Assembly (NCBI GenBank): GCA_016177865.1
Contig: JACOUJ010000164.1
Span: 1-7,544, forward strand
From: Candidatus Rokuibacteriota bacterium
GTDB lineage: Bacteria > Methylomirabilota > Methylomirabilia > Rokubacteriales > JACOUJ01
DNA length: 7,544 nt
Direction of reading: 5' to 3'
The notes below the pieces were generated by a model. The model was given only the letters and a program-made list of their open reading frames with translations. It was not told where the DNA came from and made no database searches. This document shows, piece by piece, positions 1 to 6,203 of this stretch; the stretch's first letter is position 1, and every line of letters starts with the position of its first letter. The position numbers and the translations under genes are program-made.

Positions 1-419
1 GTCACGAAGACCATGTCGGCCCCGTCCAGGACCTGGGCGAGTCTGTCCCGATCTTCTTCTGCCGCTCGGCGCCCGACGGCGGGATCCGAGCCGGCACCGA
101 GCCCGCCGGTGAGCTTGGCCCCAATCTGGATCTTGGTCGGCGACGGTGAGGCCCGGAGAACCTGGAGGTCGGTGTTGGCCACAATAAAGTCCACGCCCAC
201 GAACCGGGCCGCGATCATCCGGTTGACCGCGTTTGAGCCGCCGCCGCCGAGCCCGATCACCTTGATCCGGGCCGTCTCACTCTCATCCACCAGCTCCAAC
301 CTGCGCCCGGCAAGTCCTTCGCGCTCCGGCATGGCCCCTCCCTTGTCTCCCGAGACCGGGCGGCGCCGGTCCCTGACCTCGAGAATCATTTCTTCCGGTC
401 GTCGGTCTTTTGGAGTCAT
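1..419 (-). CDS. ftsZ: Cell division protein FtsZ, N-terminal part (3' end beyond the window)
   Basis: FtsZ is the tubulin-like GTPase that polymerises at midcell into the Z-ring and recruits the divisome. The frame reads to the window edge, so only the N-terminal part of the nucleotide-binding domain is present. Visible are the first glycine-rich loop IKVIGLGGGGSNAVNRM, then VDFIVANTDLQVL and KLTGGLGAGSDPAVGRRAAEE, all typical of FtsZ. The tubulin signature GGGTGTG and the C-terminal FtsA-binding peptide lie outside. Two in-frame starts look equally good: ATG at 419 (139 codons visible) and ATG at 332 (110 codons visible). Each has AGGGAGG four bases upstream. I chose 419 because it leaves a 10-nt gap after ftsA, matching the 9 to 11 nt spacing at most junctions here. 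The start at 332 gives an N-terminus closer to usual FtsZ length. An ATG at 389 is also in frame. Family identity is certain; the start is not. Confidence 0.95.
   Translation of the reverse strand, partial: MTPKDRRPEEMILEVRDRRRPVSGDKGGAMPEREGLAGRRLELVDESETARIKVIGLGGGGSNAVNRMIAARFVGVDFIVANTDLQVLRASPSPTKIQIGAKLTGGLGAGSDPAVGRRAAEEDRDRLAQVLDGADMVFV
337..343 (-). promoter_or_regulatory. Ribosome binding site for the downstream ftsZ start
   Basis: A second AGGGAGG, again exactly four bases before an in-frame ATG (332), lies inside the longer reading frame. If it is used, FtsZ starts MPEREGLAGRRLELVDES and the preceding 29 codons become a 5' leader. The sequence alone does not decide between the two sites. 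Confidence 0.55.
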
Positions 420-423
420 CGCG

Positions 424-430
424 CCTCCCT
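424..430 (-). promoter_or_regulatory. Ribosome binding site for the upstream ftsZ start
   Basis: AGGGAGG lies four bases before the ATG at 419 and overlaps the last base of the ftsA TGA stop (430-432). This placement would favour re-initiation or translational coupling from ftsA into ftsZ. It is the main argument for the longer FtsZ start. Confidence 0.6.
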
Positions 431-1668
431 CAAAAGATTTCGGTGAACCACTCCCTCATCCTCCTGATAATTTTTCTCACCCCGGCCCCATCATGTCCGG
501 CCAGTACGGTCCCCTGTGACCGGCGTCGGGCGCCGAAGAGGACGAGCCCGACGCCGGTCGCATAGATCGGGCTCGACACCACATCCGCCAGCCCGCCGAC
601 CCCCATGGGGTGTCCTCGGCGGACCGGGAGGTCGAAGACCTGCTCCGCCAGCTCCGGGATCCCCTCCATAATTGCGGACCCTCCGGTCACCACCACTCCA
701 GCGGTGGCGGTGTCAGCCAGACCCGCTCGGGCGATCTCACGGGCTGCGAGCGTAAAGATCTCCTCGGCCCGCGGCTGGATGATCTCCGAGAGGAGCTGGC
801 GCGAGAGAACCCGGGGCTTCCGGCCGCCGATACTCGGAACCTCGATCGTCTCGTCCTCCCTCACCAAGGCCGTCAGCGCGGAGCCGTGACGCTTCTTCAA
901 CTCTTCCGCCTCATAGGTCGGGGTCCGGAGACCCACGGCGATGTCACTCGTAATGTGATCGCCCCCGAGGGCGAGGACGGAGGTGTGCCAGATGGCCCCG
1001 TCCCGAAAGACGGCCACATCTGTCGTTCCGCCCCCGATGTCAATGAGGATCACCCCCAGCTCCCGCTCATCCGCCATGAGGACGGCATCGGCCGAAGCCA
1101 AAGGCTGGAGCACGATGTCCCGCACAGTCAGCCCGGCGCGGTTCACCGACTTGATGACGTTCTGCACGCTCGTCACCGCCCCGGTGACAATGTGGACCTC
1201 CACCTCGAGGCGGACGCCCGACATCCCGAGGGGCTCCCGGATCCCGTCCTGGTCGTCCACGGTGAACGTCTGGGGGAGGACGTGAATCACCTCCCGGTCG
1301 GGCGGGATCTGGATCGCCCGTGCCGCGTCAACGACCCGGTCAATATCCGCGTGGGCGACCTCTTTGCTCTTTCCCGACACCGCGATCACTCCGCGGCTAT
1401 TGATCCCCCGGATGTGTCCTCCGGCGATTCCGGTGTACACAGACCCCACCTCAGCGCCGGCCATCAGCTCCGCGTCCTGAATCGCCTTCTTGATCGCCTC
1501 GACGGTCGAGTCAATGTTGACGACGACTCCCTTTCTGAGTCCACGAGATGGGCTTTGGCCCAGGCCAATGATGTCGATCTGCCCCGACGGGTTCACCTCG
1601 GCGATAATGGCGCAAATCTTCGTTGTCCCCACATCGAGCCCGGCGATGGTGGTCTCTCCCCGTCTCAT
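430..1668 (-). CDS. ftsA: Cell division protein FtsA
   Basis: FtsA is the actin-like ATPase that anchors FtsZ filaments to the inner face of the cytoplasmic membrane and passes signals to later divisome proteins. The product is 412 residues, normal for the family. Phosphate-1 motif LDVGTTK is at 11-17. The 1C (SHS2) subdomain follows at roughly 84-163, phosphate-2 motif IDIGGGTTD at 209-217, and the adenosine motif VVVTGGSAIMEG near 325-336. The last 16 residues (397-412), VRKIIRRMREWFTEIF, form a basic amphipathic helix of the kind that is the FtsA membrane-targeting sequence, so the protein looks complete. The ATG lies 11 nt after the ftsQ stop, with GGAG a few bases upstream. ftsZ follows at once, giving the usual ftsQ-ftsA-ftsZ order and implying co-transcription. 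Nothing in it looks broken. MreB or DnaK are excluded by the 1C subdomain and the C-terminal helix. Confidence 0.98.
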   Translation of the reverse strand: MRRGETTIAGLDVGTTKICAIIAEVNPSGQIDIIGLGQSPSRGLRKGVVVNIDSTVEAIKKAIQDAELMAGAEVGSVYTGIAGGHIRGINSRGVIAVSGKSKEVAHADIDRVVDAARAIQIPPDREVIHVLPQTFTVDDQDGIREPLGMSGVRLEVEVHIVTGAVTSVQNVIKSVNRAGLTVRDIVLQPLASADAVLMADERELGVILIDIGGGTTDVAVFRDGAIWHTSVLALGGDHITSDIAVGLRTPTYEAEELKKRHGSALTALVREDETIEVPSIGGRKPRVLSRQLLSEIIQPRAEEIFTLAAREIARAGLADTATAGVVVTGGSAIMEGIPELAEQVFDLPVRRGHPMGVGGLADVVSSPIYATGVGLVLFGARRRSQGTVLAGHDGAGVRKIIRRMREWFTEIF

Positions 1669-1679
1669 GACCGCTCCGC

Positions 1680-2570
1680 TTACCGCCCCCCCCTCGGGTG
1701 AAGGTCCCCCCTCGGCCTGAGAACCACCAGGTCCTGAAATCGAAGATCAATGGATCCCACCGGTTCGCCTCGTTCGCTGAGACTCTCGAGGAGAGCCTCG
1801 AGACGTGCGAGTCGCTCTTCCCAACGCTCGCTGCCCACGCGCACCTCGATCCCGTCGAGCGTATAGAGCACAACCCCAATGGCCCGGCTCAGGTCAACCT
1901 CTGAGAGGAGCGCGGCGAGCGAGCCGTGAGTGCGATGAAGCTCCCGGAGGAATGACAGGCCCTGGGCGAGACGGTCAGAGGCGAGCTTTGTGCCGAGCCC
2001 CATTCGCTCTGCCTCCACACCTGACAGGATCGGCCCGGGGGAGACCGGGATCTGAGAAAGCGCCCTGAGGATCACGCCCTCGGCATCCACCCAATAGAGG
2101 TGCCCGGCATTGATCAACGCGAAGGGCTGGCGCTCTTTGACCACGATCTCGATCCGATTCGGCCACTCGCGGGTGACGTGAACACGCTCAACCCCCGGCA
2201 GGGCCTCGACGCGCGCCCGGGCGCGCGCGAGATCCGCCGCGAAGAGGTTCTGTCCCTCAACGGCCGCGGCCTCCCGGATGGTCGCCGGAGAGAGCCGATC
2301 GACGCCTTCCACCCGAACATCGGAGATTTCGAAGAGGGTATCCGTCAGAAGAAACCGCCCCGCCTGCCAGCCGAGAATGCCGATTGTGGCGAGTCCCAGA
2401 CAGGCCACGAGCGCCCTCAGGAGGGACACGAGGCGGAGGCGGCGACGCGCTCGAAGCCTCGGAGCCCGGAACGGGAGCCGCTGAGCCCGGATCAGGCGCT
2501 GTCGTTGAGCCACGTCCCGATAGGGGGACGGCGCTCCCCGGGGCGCGAGAAGGCTCGCGCGTATCGGCAT
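1680..2570 (-). CDS. ftsQ: Cell division protein FtsQ (POTRA domain)
   Basis: FtsQ is a bitopic inner-membrane protein that links early and late divisome proteins through the FtsQ-FtsL-FtsB complex. The product is 296 residues, within the family range. Residues 1-46 form an Arg-rich cytoplasmic tail, and one membrane helix runs about 48-68. The POTRA domain, about 79-149, starts FEISDVRVEGVDRLS and contains the family hallmarks LPGVERVHVTREWPNRIEIVVKERQP. The FtsQ/DivIB beta domain follows from about 158 (YWVDAEGVIL) and runs nearly to the C-terminus. The ATG lies 9 nt after the murB stop; the upstream GGGCGGGGG is only a weak Shine-Dalgarno, so coupling to murB is likely. The N-terminal start is less certain than the rest because the cytoplasmic tail is poorly conserved. 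The place between murB and ftsA supports the call. No ddl gene lies between murB and ftsQ, unlike in many dcw clusters. Confidence 0.94.
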   Translation of the reverse strand: MPIRASLLAPRGAPSPYRDVAQRQRLIRAQRLPFRAPRLRARRRLRLVSLLRALVACLGLATIGILGWQAGRFLLTDTLFEISDVRVEGVDRLSPATIREAAAVEGQNLFAADLARARARVEALPGVERVHVTREWPNRIEIVVKERQPFALINAGHLYWVDAEGVILRALSQIPVSPGPILSGVEAERMGLGTKLASDRLAQGLSFLRELHRTHGSLAALLSEVDLSRAIGVVLYTLDGIEVRVGSERWEERLARLEALLESLSERGEPVGSIDLRFQDLVVLRPRGDLHPRGGR

Positions 2571-2579
2571 GCCCCCGCC

Positions 2580-3458
2580 CTACTCCCCCACGACCTTGAG
2601 TTCGGGCTCAAGCATGATCTGGGTTTGCTTCCAGACGCGCTCCCGGGCCAAATCCATCAACGCCAGAAAGTCAGCCGCTGTGGCCCCCCCACGGTTGACG
2701 ATGAAGTTTGCGTGCTTGGCCGAGATCTCGGCCCCGCCGATCCGCTTCCCCTTGCACCCCGCCCGCTCCACGATCCGTCCCGCAAAGTCGGAGGACGGAT
2801 TCTTCCAAACACACCCGGCAGAGGCCAGGGCCAGCGGCTGGGTGGCTTTCTTCATCTTCAGGCGCTGCTTGAGATCCGCCTGGATCTCCCGCTGCGGGCG
2901 CCGGGTCAATCGGATCCGAGCCCCGAGGAGCACGGCCCCTGGGGGAAATTGAAGGCCGCGATAGACAAACGCCCCATTGCCAGGCTTGAGCTCCCCGAGC
3001 GTTCCATCTGGGTAGAGAAAGTAGACGGCTGAGACGAAGTCGCCAATTGCGCCGTCGTGAGTGCCGGCGTTCATGGCGAGCGCGCCGCCAACGGTGGCCG
3101 GGATCCCGATCAGGCACTCAATCCCACCCAGACCGAGATTGGCCCCTTCCCGAATGAGGGCGGAGAGTCCGGCCCCCGCCCCAACGGTGGCCTCCTCGCC
3201 ATGGAACTCCATCCGCCCGAGGCACCCCTCCAGCTTGATGACGACCCCGCGGATCCCTTTGTCCTTGACCAGGGTGTTATACCCTCCGCCGAGGACGAAG
3301 TACGGAAGCTTGTCCTTCTCGGCAAAGGCCAGGGCCTTGCGGACATCCTCCGCATCCTGGGGGATGATGAAGATGTCCGCAGGACCTCCGATTCTCAAGG
3401 AGGTGTGAAAACAGAGGGGTTCTTTGAAGCGAACCTCGCCCCGAATTTCTCCGAGCAT
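2580..3458 (-). CDS. murB: UDP-N-acetylenolpyruvoylglucosamine reductase MurB
   Basis: MurB is the cytoplasmic FAD enzyme that uses NADPH to reduce UDP-GlcNAc-enolpyruvate to UDP-MurNAc, the second committed step of peptidoglycan precursor synthesis. The product is 292 residues, the length of the shorter (type II) MurB. The FAD-binding part carries TSLRIGGPADIFIIP (19-33), VLGGGYNTLV (55-64), and GIECLIGIPATVGGALAMNAG (112-132). The C-terminal part has QPLALASAGCVWKNP (207-221), GGAEISAKHANFIVNRGGATAAD (241-263) and LEPELKVVGE (283-292). Glu286 matches the catalytic Glu325 of E. coli MurB. The proton-donor Ser (Ser229 in E. coli) is replaced by Cys216, and the usual GSN of the flavin loop is GYN here. 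A very strong Shine-Dalgarno, AAAGGAGGAGG, overlaps the murC stop and precedes the ATG, fixing the start. The gene sits 11 nt after murC and 9 nt before ftsQ. Confidence 0.97.
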   Translation of the reverse strand: MLGEIRGEVRFKEPLCFHTSLRIGGPADIFIIPQDAEDVRKALAFAEKDKLPYFVLGGGYNTLVKDKGIRGVVIKLEGCLGRMEFHGEEATVGAGAGLSALIREGANLGLGGIECLIGIPATVGGALAMNAGTHDGAIGDFVSAVYFLYPDGTLGELKPGNGAFVYRGLQFPPGAVLLGARIRLTRRPQREIQADLKQRLKMKKATQPLALASAGCVWKNPSSDFAGRIVERAGCKGKRIGGAEISAKHANFIVNRGGATAADFLALMDLARERVWKQTQIMLEPELKVVGE

Positions 3459-3471
3459 GTCCTCCTCCTTT
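3459..3471 (-). promoter_or_regulatory. Strong murB ribosome binding site overlapping the murC stop
   Basis: On the minus strand the junction reads TAAAGGAGGAGGACATG. The murC TAA runs into AAGGAGGAGG, and the murB ATG follows two bases later. This is the best match to the 16S anti-Shine-Dalgarno in the window and suggests high or tightly coupled MurB translation. Confidence 0.8.
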
Positions 3472-4912
3472 AGCTCTCCGTGCCGGTGGGGCCTTCCCTC
3501 AGATTTCGCCCCGCCCCACGCCCCGAGTCTGCTGGCGCCGAGAGATCGCGAAGCCTCGACAGGATCCGATCTCCGAGAGCGCCGATGTCTCCGGCCCCCA
3601 GGGTCAAGATGAGGTCACCTCGCCGGGCCGTCTGGCAAAGGTGCTCGAGGATGGCCTCCTTGTCATCGAGGTAGATCACGTCTCGATGACCGTGGGCGCT
3701 GATTCCGTCAGCCAGCTCCCGGGCATGAACCCCGGGGATCGGGGCCTCGCCAGCCGGGTAGATGTCGGTGACGACCACGGCGTCCGCCTGATAGAAGGCG
3801 GTGAGGAACTCCTGAAAGAGGTGATAGGTCCGTGTATAACGGTGGGGCTGAAACGCAACGAGAAGACGGCGCGCGAACCCGCCCTTGGCGGCGGCCAGCG
3901 TTGCCTTGATCTCGGCCGGATGGTGGCCGTAGTCGTCCACCACCAGGATCCCATTGGCCTCGCCTTTGATCTGGAAACGGCGCTGCACCCCACTAAACCC
4001 GGCGAGGGCCCGCGCGATCGTCGGAAACGGGATCTCCAGGTCGAGACCGACGGCCGTAGCCGCCAGGGCATTGAGGACGTTATGTCGCCCCGGGACGGAA
4101 AGCATGACCTCGCCCAACGGATCGCTACGCCGGAGGATCTCGAAGCGGGAGGCGAGCCCGTCGAACGAAAGTCGCCGGGCGGTGAGATCCGCCTGGCTGT
4201 CGATCCCATACGTGATCATCCGTTTTTCGATCTTGGGGATCAGGGCCTGGAGGTGGGGTTCGTCCAGACACAGGACCGCAGCCCCATAGAACGGGACCTT
4301 GTTGATGAACTGAAGAAATGTGGCCCGAATCGCGTCGAGATCGGGATAGTAGTCCAAGTGTTCGGCGTCCAGGGTCGTGATGACGGCGATGGTCGGGGAG
4401 AGCTTGAGAAAAGACCCATCGGACTCGTCAGCCTCGGCCACGAGGAACTCCCCGTGCCCCACGCGCGCGTTGGTTCCGAGGGCGGCAATCCGCCCTCCGA
4501 CCACCACCGTGGGATCGAGGCCCCCTTCGGCTAAGACAGCCGCGACCATGGAAGTCGTGGTGGTCTTGCCGTGGGTGCCGGCCACCGCGATTCCGTACTT
4601 GAGCCGCATGAGCTCTGCCAACATTTCGGCCCGCGGGATGACCGGGAGGCCCCGCTGGCGAGCCGCTTGAACCTCGGGATTCTCCCGTGCCACGGCGGAA
4701 GAGTAGACGACCACATGGGCTCCCTCGACACGGGTCGCATCGTGGCCGATGAAAATCTTCGCGCCGAGGTGCTCGAGGCGCTCCACCGCCTCGTTGCGTT
4801 TGAGGTCTGACCCCGTGACGCGGTACCCAAGGTTGAGGCAGACCTCAGCGATTCCACTCATCCCGGCCCCGCCGATCCCGACGAAATGAATCTGCTGATA
4901 TTTCTTAAACAT
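3470..4912 (-). CDS. murC: UDP-N-acetylmuramate--L-alanine ligase MurC
   Basis: MurC is the ATP-dependent cytoplasmic ligase that adds L-alanine to UDP-MurNAc, the first amino acid of the stem peptide. The product is 480 residues, normal for the family. The N-terminal Rossmann-type domain starts IHFVGIGGAGMSGIAE (8-23). The ATP P-loop is AGTHGKTTTT (111-120). Further Mur ligase motifs are EADESDGSFLKLSP (160-173), EHLDYY (184-189), PGRHNVLNALAA (274-285), DDYGHHPAEI (326-335), FQPHRYTRT (354-362) and LGAGDIG (438-444). YGHHP and HRYTRT are specific to the MurC/Mpl branch. About 24 residues after the last conserved helix form a Gly/Arg-rich tail that looks unstructured. The ATG at 4912 fits the family N-terminus, and a stop codon lies in frame two codons upstream, so no longer form exists. 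Unlike murB, no clear Shine-Dalgarno precedes it. murB follows after 11 nt; ftsW lies 190 nt upstream, with no murG between. Confidence 0.98.
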   Translation of the reverse strand: MFKKYQQIHFVGIGGAGMSGIAEVCLNLGYRVTGSDLKRNEAVERLEHLGAKIFIGHDATRVEGAHVVVYSSAVARENPEVQAARQRGLPVIPRAEMLAELMRLKYGIAVAGTHGKTTTTSMVAAVLAEGGLDPTVVVGGRIAALGTNARVGHGEFLVAEADESDGSFLKLSPTIAVITTLDAEHLDYYPDLDAIRATFLQFINKVPFYGAAVLCLDEPHLQALIPKIEKRMITYGIDSQADLTARRLSFDGLASRFEILRRSDPLGEVMLSVPGRHNVLNALAATAVGLDLEIPFPTIARALAGFSGVQRRFQIKGEANGILVVDDYGHHPAEIKATLAAAKGGFARRLLVAFQPHRYTRTYHLFQEFLTAFYQADAVVVTDIYPAGEAPIPGVHARELADGISAHGHRDVIYLDDKEAILEHLCQTARRGDLILTLGAGDIGALGDRILSRLRDLSAPADSGRGAGRNLREGPTGTES

Positions 4913-4934
4913 GGTCTAGCTTGCTTGTTCGCCC

Positions 4935-4948
4935 AACGTCTGCACGTT
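4935..4948. repeat. AACGT-N4-ACGTT small hairpin upstream of murC
   Basis: AACGT (4935-4939) and ACGTT (4944-4948) pair perfectly around a 4-nt loop, 23 to 36 nt upstream of the murC start. It could be a leader stem near the initiation region or a regulator site. The evidence is symmetry only. Confidence 0.35.
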
Positions 4949-4967
4949 TCTGTCACGCCTAGCTCTT

Positions 4968-4983
4968 GGCACCCACTCGTGCC
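4968..4983. repeat. GGCAC-N6-GTGCC small hairpin
   Basis: GGCAC (4968-4972) and GTGCC (4979-4983) form a perfect 5-bp GC-rich stem with a 6-nt loop, 55 to 70 nt upstream of the murC ATG. No T-run follows on either strand, so it is not a standard intrinsic terminator. Confidence 0.35.
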
Positions 4984-5100
4984 GTGGCGAGAAGCGAGCA
5001 GATCGAGGCCCAAGGGAGGAGGGCGCCGGAGGTGTACGCGGTTGTACATTGAGGATGCCCGACGACCGAGAACGAAGAGATGCGACGCTTATCGCCACGG
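4982..5100. repeat. Long-range 9-bp inverted repeat spanning the ftsW-murC gap
   Basis: CCGTGGCGA at 4982-4990 is the exact reverse complement of TCGCCACGG at 5092-5100, with about 100 nt between the arms. The outer arm starts three bases after the ftsW stop codon. In RNA the arms could close a large loop across the gap. In GC-rich DNA a 9-bp match of this kind can also arise by chance. Confidence 0.45.
5033..5048. repeat. TGTAC-N6-GTACA dyad
   Basis: A perfect 5-bp inverted repeat, TGTAC and GTACA, is separated by GCGGTT. The geometry resembles a small operator half-site pair, and the dyad lies about 120 nt upstream of murC. No regulator is known from this sequence, so operator function is speculative. 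Confidence 0.35.
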
Positions 5101-5102
5101 TG

Positions 5103-6203
5103 CTACGGGCCCTGGCCGTGCTGCGAGATATTCAAGAGGACACCGACCGAGAGCATCGCCACAAGCAGCGACGAGCCGCCGAAGGAGACGAACGGAAGCG
5201 GGAGTCCCTTCGTAGGGAGCAGCCCCACGACGACCCCGAGATTCACCAGGGCCTGGGTCCCCAGCATCGCCGTCAAGCCGAGGGCCAAAAGGGCTCCAAA
5301 CGGCTCCGGGGCCCGGAGGCCTACCCGGATCCCTCGCCAGATCAGGAGACCGAAGAGCATGACGACCGCCACGGCCCCAATAAACCCCAGCTCCTCGCCG
5401 ATGATGGCGAAGATGAAATCGGTGTGGGGCTCGGGAAGATAGAAGAGCTTTTGCTTGGACTCGCCGAGCCCGCGCCCCGCCAGGCCGCCCCCGCCCAGGG
5501 CCAGGTATGACTGGATCATCTGAAAACCCGACCCGCGAGGGTCGCTCCATGGATCCCAAAACGCCAAGAGCCGCCGGACCCGATACGAGGCCCCGGCCGC
5601 CGCCAAGGCGAGCAGGGGCGAGGCCAGGAGGAAGACCGTCGCCATCTGCCTGAGCCGGGCCCCCGCCACGAAGAGGAGACAGAAGACCATCATCAGAAGG
5701 GCCACGGCGTTCCCCAGATCTGGCTGGGCCATGACGAGCAGGGCCATGGCGCCCGTCACGAGGAGCGGGGGGAGGAATCCAAAAAGAAAGTCTCCCACCA
5801 CCTCCCGACGCCGTGCCAGGAACTGGGCCAGATAGAGGACCAGGGCAAACTTCGCGAGCTCTGTCGGCTGGAAGGAGAAGTAACCCATGCGGAGCCAGCG
5901 GCGTGTCCCGTTGATCTCTTGGCCGAACGGAGGAAGGAGAACCAAGATCAATAGGAGACCCGAGAGGGCGAGGAGTGGAAGGAAGACCCGCCGCCACTGA
6001 CGGTAGTTGACGAGCATCCCTCCCCAGAAGACGCCGAGCCCCAGAATTCCGAACGCGAGTTGCTTCTTCATGAAAAAGTACGGGTCCTTGAAACGCTCGG
6101 CGGCGACGATGGCGCTCGCTGAATAGACCATGACAATCCCGAGCCCGATGAGGGCCAGGACGATGGAGAAGAGCCAGAGGTCCGGCACCATCCGACGCGG
6201 CAT
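5103..6203 (-). CDS. ftsW: Septal peptidoglycan glycosyltransferase FtsW (SEDS family)
   Basis: FtsW is the polytopic SEDS protein that, with its class b PBP partner (FtsI), polymerises lipid II into septal glycan strands. The product is 366 residues with about ten hydrophobic membrane segments, starting at about 7-29. Family motifs are MVYSASAIVA (25-34), NGTRRWLRMGYFSFQPTELAK (98-118), AQPDLGNAV (159-167), GESKQKLFYLPEPHTDFIFA (247-266), IGEELGFIGA (268-277) and LLPTKGLPLPFVSFGGSS (328-345). Asp262 in PEPHTDFIFA is the conserved acidic residue of the large extracytoplasmic loop needed for SEDS polymerase activity. Its dcw location and the GLLPTKGLPLPFVSFGGSS form favour FtsW over RodA. The ATG at 6203 directly abuts the murD TAG (TAGATG), and a GAGGA-type Shine-Dalgarno lies inside the end of murD, so translation is probably coupled. 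Downstream, the expected murG is missing. Confidence 0.96.
   Translation of the reverse strand: MPRRMVPDLWLFSIVLALIGLGIVMVYSASAIVAAERFKDPYFFMKKQLAFGILGLGVFWGGMLVNYRQWRRVFLPLLALSGLLLILVLLPPFGQEINGTRRWLRMGYFSFQPTELAKFALVLYLAQFLARRREVVGDFLFGFLPPLLVTGAMALLVMAQPDLGNAVALLMMVFCLLFVAGARLRQMATVFLLASPLLALAAAGASYRVRRLLAFWDPWSDPRGSGFQMIQSYLALGGGGLAGRGLGESKQKLFYLPEPHTDFIFAIIGEELGFIGAVAVVMLFGLLIWRGIRVGLRAPEPFGALLALGLTAMLGTQALVNLGVVVGLLPTKGLPLPFVSFGGSSLLVAMLSVGVLLNISQHGQGP

Larger units (their letters stand above)
4913..5102. other. 190-nt non-coding gap between ftsW and murC, in the usual murG slot
   Basis: This is the only sizeable intergenic space in the window; the other junctions are 0 to 11 nt. No frame on either strand encodes a recognisable protein. 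The short minus-strand frames (for example GTG at 5098 to TAG at 4916, or ATG at 5049) translate to Arg/Ser/Pro-rich sequence with no MurG hallmark such as the GGTGGH loop. Small inverted repeats lie within it. The minus strand has a pyrimidine tract CCCTCCTCCCTT near 5012-5023. I find neither a GC-hairpin plus T-run terminator nor a convincing -35/-10 pair. It could be a deletion scar, a leader or an internal promoter region for murC. Confidence 0.6.

Noticed and set aside
610..1701. Plus-strand open frame of 363 codons antisense to ftsA
   Set aside because: Its codons are aligned with the ftsA codons, where reverse-strand stops are rare in GC-rich genes. The translation has no recognisable domain, while ftsA on the other strand is unmistakable.
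2100..3032. Plus-strand open frame of 310 codons across ftsQ and murB
   Set aside because: It spans two well-supported genes and their junction, has a low-complexity charged translation with no motif, and is explained by high GC.
3641..4534. Plus-strand open frame of 297 codons antisense to murC
   Set aside because: Shadow of the murC coding sequence; no independent motifs or start context.
4913..4960. Possible sigma-70 promoter for murC (GTGACA as a -35)
   Set aside because: At 16 to 18 bases downstream there is only GC-rich sequence and nothing like TATAAT, so I did not list a promoter.
4960..4990. Possible intrinsic terminator after ftsW
   Set aside because: The GGCAC/GTGCC stem is short and no T-run follows it on the minus strand, so termination is not supported.
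4916..5098. A 60-codon minus-strand frame (GTG start) filling the ftsW-murC gap, as a small gene or murG remnant
   Set aside because: The translation is Arg/Ser/Pro-rich with no MurG motif, no membrane segment and no ribosome binding site. It looks like GC-rich non-coding DNA.
5049..5510. Plus-strand open frame antisense to the end of ftsW, preceded by purine-rich GGGAGGAGGG
   Set aside because: The purine tract looks like a ribosome binding site but lies about 25 bases too far from the TTG start, and the translation is a charged shadow of the FtsW frame.
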